Positions 55,536-64,000 of a stretch of DNA of 64,000 nt are shown here, piece after piece; the first letter of the stretch is position 1, and every line of letters begins with the position of its first letter. This DNA is from Brachionus manjavacas. Taxonomy: Eukaryota; Rotifera; Eurotatoria; Ploima; Brachionidae. The stretch covers positions 2,046,001 through 2,110,000 of the forward strand of contig JAHQIY010000012.1 of assembly GCA_019054805.1 (NCBI GenBank), in the 5' to 3' direction. The notes under the pieces are model-generated. The model did not search any database. It was given only the letters and a program-made list of their open reading frames with translations, and was not told where the DNA came from. The translations under genes were made by a program, and so were the position numbers.

Positions 55536-56407
55536 TCAAAGAAAAAGACCAGATCCACATGGAGATGAGCATGGAGGTGGACAAGTTTGAACTGGTACGG
55601 GATGTGGAATAGGAACTGGCTGAGGGCATGGTACTGGTTGTGGAACTGGTACAGGTTGTGGGCATGGCTGAGGTACTGGTTGAGAAACAGGTACTGGACA
55701 TGGTTGAGGAACTGGAAATGGCAATGGAGTTGGACATGGTTGAGGTATTCTGATCGGAATTGGCACTTCTACTGGTACTGGAACTGGTCGTGGTACTCTA
55801 ATTCTAATCGGAATTCGAACTGGACAAGGTTCTGGAACTGGTTGAGGTACTGGATACGGTTGTGGCACTGAGTATCTTACTGGAACTCTAACTGGAAGTG
55901 GAACTGCTACTGGCTGAGGAATTTGATATGGCAATGGAACCTGAACTCGGTTCACTTGTGGAACTGGTTGTGGTATTTGAACAGGCTGAGCAACTGGTAC
56001 AGGCTGGGGAATTCTGATTGGCGTTGGAACTGGAACACGTTGAGGTACAGCTACAGGCTGAGGGCATGGAGTTGGAACTGGTACAGGTACTGGTCTTGGA
56101 CAAGGAGTTGGCACTGGAATCTAAATAAAAGATACAAAATTTAATTTGTTTAATCTAATTCATTCAATAAACAGTCTTTGTAATGAAAACTTACAGTTAC
56201 ATGTTGTGGCACTGGAACTGGAGTGGGGACTGGTGTTGGTACTGGGACTGGTATTCTACATGGAGCTTGATTTTTTGTTTGATATTTTATATTTTAGTAA
56301 TTAAAAAAATAATAATTACCAGCACATGGTGATGATGAGTCTGAAAAAGGTAGCGATAAAGGAGTTGAAAATTCAGAAGTAAATGGAGATGAATCGAAAA
56401 AAGCCAT
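55536..56407 (-). CDS. PVP1-D: Pro-Val repeat protein, 247 aa
   Basis: Exons 56320-56407, 56195-56265 and 55536-56120. It has head STPLSLPF and tail CGSGLFL as in C, but PQPVPCPQP as in B. No stop, frameshift or splice-site change relative to the other copies. Confidence 0.87.
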
Positions 56408-56802
56408 CTTTATATTTATTATTTAATAAACTCTTGAGAATTATTAATTCAAAACAAATTGTCTAGTTGAAAAAAATTCATTTTCTATTTATATCAGAAG
56501 GTTCTTTGTTTTAAGTCCCATGCATTTGTAAATATTTTGTATGATAAATCTTTAAACAACAAAGATATGATTTTCAAATAATGTGTATTTATCTTACACT
56601 AGTGATTTGCAAAAATAATTGACAAAAAATAAGAAACAATCAAAACAAATCGAATAGTTATGTAAAATCAATCGAAGCAGAAACTAGTTTTGTAATAATA
56701 TAAATTCGAAGATAAAAAAGAGTCAGAACCTCAATAAAAAATCAAATAAAAAACAACAATTTTATTAAAAAGAAAACAAATTTACCAACTTTTATAGAAA
56801 CA
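56408..56802. promoter_or_regulatory. Shared bidirectional promoter of PVP1-D/PVP2-D
   Basis: 395-bp divergent interval with the same TATA placement as in the other copies. Confidence 0.6.
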
Positions 56803-57775
56803 ATGTTCGGATTATCTTCATTTGACGGTAAATAGCTAGAAAAGCTCTGAAATTTCTATTTTTATTCCATCATAATTTAAATTTTTTTTCATCAAAATCA
56901 AAGGCTCATTTGGCTCATTTGGCTCACCTTGTGAAACATCGTGTTGTCCACCTCCACCACCTCCACCTCCACCGCAACCAGTACCAGTTCCAGTTCCCGT
57001 TCCACAGCCATATCCTGTTCCAGTCAGAATTCCTCGTCATGTTCCACATCCAATCCCAACTCCAGTTCCACAACCAGTATCATTTCGAGTAAGAGTACCG
57101 GTGCCAAGACCATGTCCAGTTCCGACCCCAGTCCCAGTTCCTCAACCATGCCCTGTACCAGTTCCATTCAGAGTTCCTGTGCGAGTGCCTGTCCCAGTTC
57201 AACTTACTATTCACGAGCCAGTTCCACAAGCTCAAACTGTTCAAATTCCAATCAGAGTACCAGTACCACAGCCATGCCCAGTACCAACACCAGTTCCAAC
57301 TCCAGTGCCAGTCCGAGTACCAATCAGAATTCCAGTCCCACAACCATACCCAGTTGTTGAATGTTTCCAAGTGCCGTACAGAGTTCCAGTTCCAAGACCA
57401 TATCCAGGTTTGATTATTAATCTTTTTTTTTTCTTTTCATTTTTTTAAGTTATAATTTAACTATTAACATTTTATATTTCAATTATAGTGCCAGAAAGAT
57501 TCCCAGTTCCAATAAGAGTGCCAGTTCCACACAAATATCCAGTGCCTCAACCAGTATCAGTTCCATTTAAAATTCCAACTCCAGTGCCAGTCCCACAAAG
57601 AGTTCCAATACCAACTCCAGTGCCAGTACCTCAACCAGTGCCTGTTCCAGTTCCACCACCGTGTCCACAGCCATGTGCACAGCCATGTCCATCACCATGT
57701 GCCACTTCTTCACCATTTCTACCATTTTCTTCTCAATTAGAAGCTACCTCATTTGATTCCCCACTTTTGTTTTGA
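56803..57775 (+). CDS. PVP2-D: Pro-Val repeat protein, 271 aa
   Basis: Exons 56803-56827, 56904-57407 and 57489-57775. Exon 2 is 504 bp: it has the two extra Pro codons of C but lacks one GSF repeat unit. Unique change SFRVRVP where the other copies have SFPVRVP. It has Ile in RFPVPIRVP, as in A. Open throughout. Confidence 0.87.
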
Positions 57776-58144
57776 ACAATTATTTTCCAGAATCGCAATT
57801 TATTAATTTTTTTAGATTTTTTTTTAAATATTCAATATCCTCTTGTTCGCAAATATATTTTCTAATATAAATAAAAAATCTTATCTAATTCAACTTTAAT
57901 TTTAATCAATTTTATAGTTGAATTTGAATTTCACTCTCAAATTGAATAAAAGACAAAATCTAAGTCTAAATTTGAAAAAAAAAATTATTTTTTCTGTAAT
58001 AACTATCAAATTCTTTTAAACTTATTTTAAAAACTATTTGTTAAATCAAAATTTATTTATTAATAGTGAAGTTTATTTTAAATTTTTTTTCTATTTTGCA
58101 ATCAATAAGATAAATAGTATTAAAGTTCTATTTTATTTTCCACA

Positions 58145-58474
58145 ATGGAAATAGTAACTGCTCTAGATGGCTTGTCTCCCTTTGATAAAAACTTTGTAAT
58201 TTTACTAAATGATCTCGACTCACACATCAAACAGCACCAGGATTTTCGATGCCAAACACCCGTCCTTTTTTACACAGTCTTATACCAAAAATTGTCAACA
58301 ATTTTTCATTCTGATCAAAAGAGATGGACCACTTAACGACAAATTCTAAAATGCATAAAAAATTTAGCCGCCTCATTCAAAACAGAATTTAGTCAAGAAG
58401 AGTGCGATCTATGCGATCAATTAGTTCAAATTTTAGATAGAAAACTTTTTGTCAATTCTAAAAACGCTGACCAA
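58145..58474 (+). pseudogene. Truncated ATXN10 pseudogene
   Basis: Near-identical copy of the first 110 or so codons of the ataxin-10 gene at 44035, starting MEIVTALDGLSPFDKNF with one Thr-to-Ser change at the LNDLDSHIK stretch. A T-to-A change turns Leu of TTLRQIL into a stop (TAA) after codon 63. Homology continues past it (CIKNLAASFKTEFSQEECD) and ends abruptly after NADQ. Truncation plus the nonsense mutation mean it cannot make ataxin-10. It is passenger sequence of duplication D. Confidence 0.92.
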
Positions 58475-59800
58475 AATATCCTTTTAATGAGCAGGATTTC
58501 CAAATTTCAAAAAATTACAGTAAAATTGATCACAATTTTTACAATGTCTTTATTTTTGTTGTATTCATTTAATAATTTTCAGCTTATATATATTCTAAAA
58601 AAATAATTTAAATATAAAATTAAAACAAAAGTTAATTATTTATTATTATTTATTTTAATGCTTTAAAATTAAAACTTAAATAATTTAATTTTCTTTTAAT
58701 AAAAATTTAAAAATCCATTTCTTTTTTTCTTAATTTAAATTTTTCTTGTGTTATTGTAATTAGAATTTCAATGGCTCACTTGGCTTCAAAAAAACAAAAT
58801 GTCTTTTTGATATAGATTTTGAATTTATCGTATTCCCTCGTTCTTTGTTGCATCCCATACTAAAACACGCTTTTGGGTGATGCTTAAAAATTTTTGATTA
58901 AGAACGCATGCTCTAATAGTATTATCAGGGGTTTTGGGTCACATCAAACTCTAAAATACTCAATTTAATGCCTCTTCAAGACTTTATTTTAAGACAAAAA
59001 ATGAAAAAATAGCAAAAATAACAAAACTATTTTTTTCCAATATTTTTTTGTAATTCTTGGTGGTGCACCAAATGCATGATAAAAAGAGTGTTTTTCGGTC
59101 TCTCAATTTATCAATTTATCAATTTTTAAAAAAACTTTTCTAAAAATTTTATATAAATATTTATTTTCATATATTAAATTATATTTATTCAACTTTACCC
59201 AGCTTTAGTTAATTCAGAATAAAAATTTTGAGTTTGAATTAAATAAAGTAGATTAAAATAAAACTAAAGAAAAATGATCACAAATTTTTATTTTTTAAAT
59301 GGCAGCCTTTTTTTTGAATTGTTAAGAAGAATAAAAAATTAAACGAAATGGAATCGGTGGTGAAAAATGCTGTGATCTGGTAAAGATAAAATGATGAAAA
59401 TTTAAAAGTTTGTGTAAAATTTTTATAATTTTAAAATTATTATTGAAGAAAATAAGTGTTCAGTTCAAAAAAAAAATTTTAAATCATAACAAGGTAGAAT
59501 TTGAGTCTTGGGATAATAATTTTTTGGAAATTTTTGGTATTCTAACTATATTCTGTATTATATCATCATAATTTAGATGCAGATTTAAAAAAATCATAAT
59601 CTATCAGAGATTTTCGGTCAATTTTGTTCTAAAAATGTTTAAGTTTTATGTTTAAAGAGCAGGTCTTACGAATCAATGATATGACATAGATGGTGTGGAA
59701 TATGAGCGATAATTTTACCGATAATTTTTAGACAAATTTCTTCAAAAAAAAAATATAAAGATTAATATATATATATTTTTTGGCGTGTTTTTTACCTTCT
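58475..59800. other. AT-rich gene-free stretch
   Basis: No coding sequence recognised. A slightly less AT-rich patch at 58760-58960 gave no recognisable frame. Confidence 0.45.
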
Positions 59801-59805
59801 GACAA

Positions 59806-61166
59806 AAATGAATTATTCGCTGACAAATTTTTACTGACTAAATTAATTAATGTATTGACAAATTATTTATTATATGACAAATAAAATAAATAACTGACAA
59901 AAAAATTATTAAAGAACTAATTAAATTAAATTTAATTAAATTAAATTTTAAACTGAAAAATAAATAAATTTCTTGAGACTATTTTAATAATTAAATTGCA
60001 AAATAATAAATCTGTACTGACATTTTTTTGAAAATTTATTGTCAATTATTTTAAAAAAAATTGGTCAAAAAAGAAAAAGAGGCAGACCAAAAAAAACTAA
60101 ATCAGCATTCTTCTATCAAGACGATACAGAGATCAATGTAAATGATGTTGTTCTAGATATTGAAAAAAACAACCACGCACAAGTAACGATCCCAATTGAA
60201 TCCGATGAAACGATGGAAGCTCAAATGGAAATAAAATAAAATTGTTATTTTTTAATTTTTACTAAATTTTTTTTTGGAAAATGTATTTTACGCATAAAAA
60301 AATTTAGATAACGGAGTCACTTTAGATACTTGAGCTCCTATAAAAAATTTTTAATGAAAGGTCTTTTTTTCTCTCGTCGAGGCCGAGTTACGAATTACCT
60401 TGGACAAAGATTTTTAATGCTTTAATAATACAAAATAATCTTAACTTTTTATTCATTAACCCTCGTCCATTTTTTTGTTATCAAAATTATATTTTGTTTG
60501 AATTGTTATATTTTGAATTATTTTGTCGTACTAAATTTTTATTTTTGTCTTTGGAGAATAATTTTTTGTCAATTAATTAAAAAAGTTACAATTAGTCACT
60601 TTTTTATTAGAATACGTTTATTTTCACGTAAGTTACCTGAAAATAAATAGAAAATTGTAACAATTAAGATGCGTGTACGTTTTACAAAAAATTTATTTTA
60701 TTTTCACTTAATTCGAAAAAAAACAAAAAAAATTAACAAGGTTTTAAGAGCAATTAGTACATTTCCAAATTTTCTTGATTTGTACATAAGTTCGATTTAT
60801 AAATTTTAAATGGAAAAAAAAATTACAAGAACCACAAGTAAGAAATCTAGAATCACATTCGCATTGCTATACGTTGTCCACACTGTAAATGAATTGGGGA
60901 ATTGGGGAATTGTTAAAGATAAGTTTAAGTATATGAAAAAATTTGTGATAATATATCTAAGCTTCATCTGTATGATTTGTTTTGTTTTTTTAATTAAAAT
61001 TGACACATGCGTGAAAATAAAAGATTTTTCCTTAAGATAAGATTTAAAAAAAAATTTATTTACACGAAAGTTACGTGAAAATAAGTGCACTCTTTTTATT
61101 AGTAAATTTGTTAGTAAAAAAAATTATTTTGTCAGTCGAAAAAAATTTTCTTTGTCAGTAAGAAAA
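59806..61166. mobile_element. MULE-like non-autonomous element with TGACAAA subterminal repeats
   Basis: The left end has TTCTGACAAAAATG, GCTGACAAATTT, ATTGACAAATT and further TGACAAA motifs. The right end has the same motifs inverted (TTTGTCAGTCG, TTTGTCAGTAAG), so the termini form loose inverted repeats. Internally an ORF with an AT-hook is found (60039-60239). The boundaries are approximate and no TSD was determined. The same motif lies downstream of the MULE transposase remnant at 41.1 kb. Confidence 0.5.
60039..60239 (+). pseudogene. AT-hook reading frame inside the TGACAAA element
   Basis: A 66-codon frame opened by TTG, with no ATG near the start, contains a clear AT-hook core GQKRKRGRPKKTKSAF followed by an acidic tail. 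GRP-centred basic motifs bind the minor groove of AT-rich DNA. Such motifs are found at the C-termini of Mutator-like transposases. It is probably the last exon-sized piece of such a gene, retained in a deletion derivative. Confidence 0.45.
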
Positions 61167-61395
61167 AATAAAAGCCTATTTTTTTCATCAATCTAAGTCA
61201 AAAATATCAAAAATACAAATATATCATTTGAAAGAAGAAAGATTAGGAATAAGCTGGTTATATTAAAGAAATGACTTTATATTTTTTTTAATGAGGAAAA
61301 ACTATTTGAATAGAAGGCCATGCATCAAAGGCTGCCTAAGTCATAGAAACAATCCAAAAATCTAACAAATTATGATTTTATGCACAACACATCTT

Positions 61396-61500
61396 TATTT
61401 ATTTATTTGTTTATTTCATTTAACGCCAATTCTGACGATGTATTAAAATTAAAAAGTAAAATTAAAAAGTAAAATTAAAGACAAAATTAATGATACAAAT
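61396..61500 (-). repeat. Non-LTR 3'-tail repeat (CGCCAGAATTGGCG family)
   Basis: Contains TTAACGCCAATTCTGACGAT followed by ATTAAAATTAAAAAGT repeats and AATTAATGATACAA, matching 21225-21300 in the cathepsin intron. On the minus strand it ends in AAATAAATAAATA-type sequence. In the intron copy the core can fold as CGCCA/TGGCG. Confidence 0.6.
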
Positions 61501-62079
61501 TAGTGATAAAAATGAAATAAAGATTATTTAGTTAATTTAGTTTCAATTAAAAGAATAATTTATACATACGAGTTTGTTTGTAGATACAAGGGTTTTAATT
61601 TTTGCATAATAAATTTAAATTAAACAGCATAAAAAATTTTAATCTTTTAATTAATTAATCTTTATATTCACAAATTTTCAAGCATTTTCTATATTCCTAG
61701 TAGACAAACAAAATCTGCAAATAATTGGCAGACAAAAAATCGGTCACGTCTTCACTTGATCCAACATTGTGCGCGTTGCAGCGTGCAAATTACTAGCACG
61801 GCAATTATAATAAATAATTCAGTGCGAAATAAATCCCTGCGTATGAGGGGAGGCGGACGACCGGGACCCAACAGACCCCCGGTTTATTATAGATCCTAAA
61901 ATGCTACAATATTATTCGACATAAACCGACACTAGCACATAGAAATAGAAAACTTTATAAAATAATTTTATTAATTAAGAATAAAAAAAAATAGAAAAAA
62001 AGAAAAAATCTTGTTGAATTTAAAAAAAAGACAAAAAGTTTGATAATGTTCATCAAATAGGCCTGATTGATTGCACACA
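61501..62079. other. Upstream region of the SETD1-like gene
   Basis: A less AT-rich segment at about 61740-61890 (GCGCGTTGCAGCGTGC, GAGGGGAGGCGGACGACCGG) probably belongs to the promoter or 5' UTR. It is followed by a short AT-rich stretch before the start codon. No separate gene. Confidence 0.45.
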
Positions 62080-64000
62080 ATGATGAGTAGTTCAACCGAC
62101 CTAGCCAACAAACCGATGTATTTAGCGCGTTCGCGCAACACCGACGAGCACTCGAGTCACTTGTCCTCGTCGTCGCAGGCGTCCACATCGTCGCCACACC
62201 TGCTCTCCACCAGCATTGCCGCGGAGCACACGGAACACATGGCGCTCAAGGACCCGCGCCTGTTCTGCTCCAACCCGCAAAAAAAAAAGCGCAACTACCG
62301 CACCGACCCGCTCGACCTGGCCGTGCCCAGCTTCAAAGTCGACCAGTACTGGGTGGGCCCGGTGCCCTCCAAAGAAGTCACATTCGCCAACCTAAACGAC
62401 AACATCGACCACAAATTTCTGCACGACATGTGCGCCAAATACGGCGACATAGCCGAATGCCGCATCTACTACCATCCGAAGAGCCGCAAGCACCTCGGCA
62501 TGGCCAAGTGCATATTCGCGAGCGAGAAGTCGGCGCGCGACTGCTGCGACGCGCTCAACCAAGCGACCAAAATGGGCAACCAGATGAGCGTGTTCCTGGA
62601 CACGATGGGCATCGAGCGCGCCAAAATGGTCGAGCAGCTGTGCACGCCGGCGCCGCCAGCGCCTGTGCCGCGCGCTCCCCCGTCCCCGCCGGCGCGCGCC
62701 ACCACTCTCGAGTCGCGCATCGCCTCCATCTTCAACATCAGCCTGCAGCCGAGCGCGCCGCCGAGTGTGTCGGCCGTGGCCGCGGCCCCCGCGCCTCCTC
62801 AGGCCCCACCGCCAGCGCCACCGACCCTTCCGCCGCCTCTACCCCCGCCACCGCCGCTCGACAAGGCCCAGCTCAAGCAAAAGTCTGTCGCCGGCATCGT
62901 ACACGAACTAAAGCAAGTTATACGCACGGACCTGTGCCGCAAGTACTTCGAGCACACCGCTTTTCAGCTGATCGACGAGTGGTTCGGCAGCGTGAGGCTG
63001 TACGTGCCAGCCAACCGGCGGCCGAGCACTCCGCCGTCGCCGCGCCTCGCCGACCGCAACAACAACCCGGTGCACAAGCGTTACGAGCGCCACCGACGAC
63101 GCTCGCCGTCCAGATCCCGCCGTCGACGCTCGCACTCTCGCTCGTCCAGTCGCAGACGATCACGTGATCGACACTACCGGCCCAGGCATCGACGACGCCG
63201 TTCGCCGCACAGACGACACGACAGAGTGTCGCCGCGAGCCCGCTCAAGCTCGTGGGACTCGCCGCCCGCTCCCACCAAGCGATTCAAACACACCACCACC
63301 CACTCTCTTGTACAAAGTGTAAATAATGCCAAACTAGACGACGACCGCGACTACTACCACAAATCAGACAAATCCCCGTGCAGTTCAGCTCAAGCTCAAG
63401 CGCACAACAGGCCCTCGCACGCTTTTGCCGAATCAGAAAAAAAAATTGTCACCGCTGTTGTTGAGAACGAGTGTGTGCGCCGCACAAGTGTTGAGAGTGC
63501 GATTGGGCATAGTTGGACTGTCAAACAAGAAGAAGCCAATTTGGAAGAGAATAACAATGTTGTAGGTGATTGTGAGAGTGGCACTGATAAGTGTTGTGTG
63601 GTGCAGACAGAGGAGGCTGTTTTGGAGAGCGATAAAACTGGTGAGGTTGTTGTTGAGGCAGCTGATGAAGGCTGTGGTGGCGGTGATGCGAATGGTGGTG
63701 GTGAGAAAGGAGGAGAAGACGGAAAAGAGGGAATAGAGGAAAAGGATGCGGCTGAGTTGGAAACAATTGACGAAGGGATGGAAGAGCTATGTGCAGATCA
63801 AAATGAAGAGAATATTTCGACTATTGATTCGATTATTGATTTGGTCATAAAGCAAACCCAGGACAAAAGAGACATGGTTGATTTGGTTGAAAAAGAGAGT
63901 GCAGAGTTTAAATTCAGCGCGATGATCAAGGTATTTTTTTTTATTTGTTTATTTATTTTAAATGAAAAATTAGCAGAGCTGTTCAGAGACCCTTTTTTAT
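62080..64000 (+). CDS. SETD1: SETD1-like histone H3K4 methyltransferase, N-terminal part (runs off window)
   Basis: Open from ATG 62080 for 617 codons to a GT donor at 63930. A 43-bp intron (63931-63973) leads to a second exon, cut by the window end. After a Ser-rich head comes the SETD1 signature LKDPRLFCSNPQKKKRNYRT and VDQYWVGPVPSKEVTFANL. The RRM (about residues 98-185) includes CAKYGDIAECRIYYHP and HLGMAKCIFAS. A Pro-rich linker, the conserved helix VIRTDLCRKYFEHTAFQLID, an Arg/Ser-rich region and a Glu/Gly-rich acidic region follow. Catalytic n-SET, SET and post-SET domains would lie beyond 64000. The protein is the methyltransferase subunit of a COMPASS complex. Codons in 62.1-63.3 kb are strongly GC-ending, unlike the rest of the window. 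Because the frame has no stop inside the window it is easy to miss. Confidence 0.93.
   Translation, partial: MMSSSTDLANKPMYLARSRNTDEHSSHLSSSSQASTSSPHLLSTSIAAEHTEHMALKDPRLFCSNPQKKKRNYRTDPLDLAVPSFKVDQYWVGPVPSKEVTFANLNDNIDHKFLHDMCAKYGDIAECRIYYHPKSRKHLGMAKCIFASEKSARDCCDALNQATKMGNQMSVFLDTMGIERAKMVEQLCTPAPPAPVPRAPPSPPARATTLESRIASIFNISLQPSAPPSVSAVAAAPAPPQAPPPAPPTLPPPLPPPPPLDKAQLKQKSVAGIVHELKQVIRTDLCRKYFEHTAFQLIDEWFGSVRLYVPANRRPSTPPSPRLADRNNNPVHKRYERHRRRSPSRSRRRRSHSRSSSRRRSRDRHYRPRHRRRRSPHRRHDRVSPRARSSSWDSPPAPTKRFKHTTTHSLVQSVNNAKLDDDRDYYHKSDKSPCSSAQAQAHNRPSHAFAESEKKIVTAVVENECVRRTSVESAIGHSWTVKQEEANLEENNNVVGDCESGTDKCCVVQTEEAVLESDKTGEVVVEAADEGCGGGDANGGGEKGGEDGKEGIEEKDAAELETIDEGMEELCADQNEENISTIDSIIDLVIKQTQDKRDMVDLVEKESAEFKFSAMIKVFFFICLFILNEKLAELFRDPFL

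Larger units (their letters stand above)
55437..58474. repeat. Duplication block D (inverted copy of block C)
   Basis: Reverse complement of 43706-46757. Left edge at about 55437 (AAAAGAATCAAC); right edge inside the ATXN10 fragment at about 58474, where D departs from C after GACCAA. The spacer between C and D is about 8.7 kb. Confidence 0.9.

Noticed and set aside
62430-63247. GC-rich frames on both strands at the SETD1 gene
   Set aside because: Shadows of the real coding frame, which stays open from 62080 to the exon end and encodes recognisable SETD1 domains.

Overview
The window is very AT-rich eukaryotic DNA with compact genes and 42-81 bp GT-AG introns. It carries animal-type genes: a SETD1-like methyltransferase N-terminus, ataxin-10, a cathepsin L-like protease, an Ig-domain membrane protein and a secreted LysM protein. 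It is also densely littered with decayed CR1-like non-LTR retrotransposons, MULE-like, hAT-like, pogo-like and CACTA-like DNA transposons, MITEs and a miniature LTR element. This fits a small-genome invertebrate. A rotifer-like spiralian is my guess, but no single marker in the window proves the taxon.

Layout. 1-20 kb is gene-poor and transposon-rich. It holds a nearly complete but broken CR1-like element (about 13.0-16.7 kb), several MITEs with readable target-site duplications (TSDs), a solo-LTR candidate and a TRIM-like mini-LTR element with 5-bp TSDs. 20.1-23.0 kb is a five-exon cathepsin L-like gene. 23.2-58.5 kb is dominated by four copies (A, B, C, D) of a divergent pair of genes encoding Pro-Val repeat, cysteine-containing proteins called here PVP1 (247 aa) and PVP2 (271-274 aa). 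Each pair shares a roughly 390-bp intergenic promoter. Copies A and B are an inverted duplication of about 2.9 kb, and B carries a truncated 3' end of the membrane-protein gene that borders A. Copies C and D are a second inverted duplication of about 3.04 kb, and D carries a truncated, nonsense-mutated 5' end of the ataxin-10 gene that borders C. All eight PVP genes are open. Between the copies lie an Ig/multi-TM gene (29.7-32.0 kb), a five-exon TM gene (26.1-27.1 kb), transposon remains, ataxin-10 (42.7-44.0 kb) and the LysM gene (50.6-51.2 kb). The last 2 kb is a GC-rich SETD1 N-terminal coding region that runs off the window end.

How the genes may work together. The PVP proteins lack signal peptides and have every-second-residue proline with interspersed Cys and Gln. 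By composition they resemble intracellular, cross-linkable structural proteins such as vertebrate small proline-rich proteins; this is an inference, not a homology call. Amplification of the pair with shared promoters and mosaic single-base differences suggests selection for dosage and ongoing gene conversion. This fourfold divergent-pair locus is the strongest candidate for an undescribed system here.
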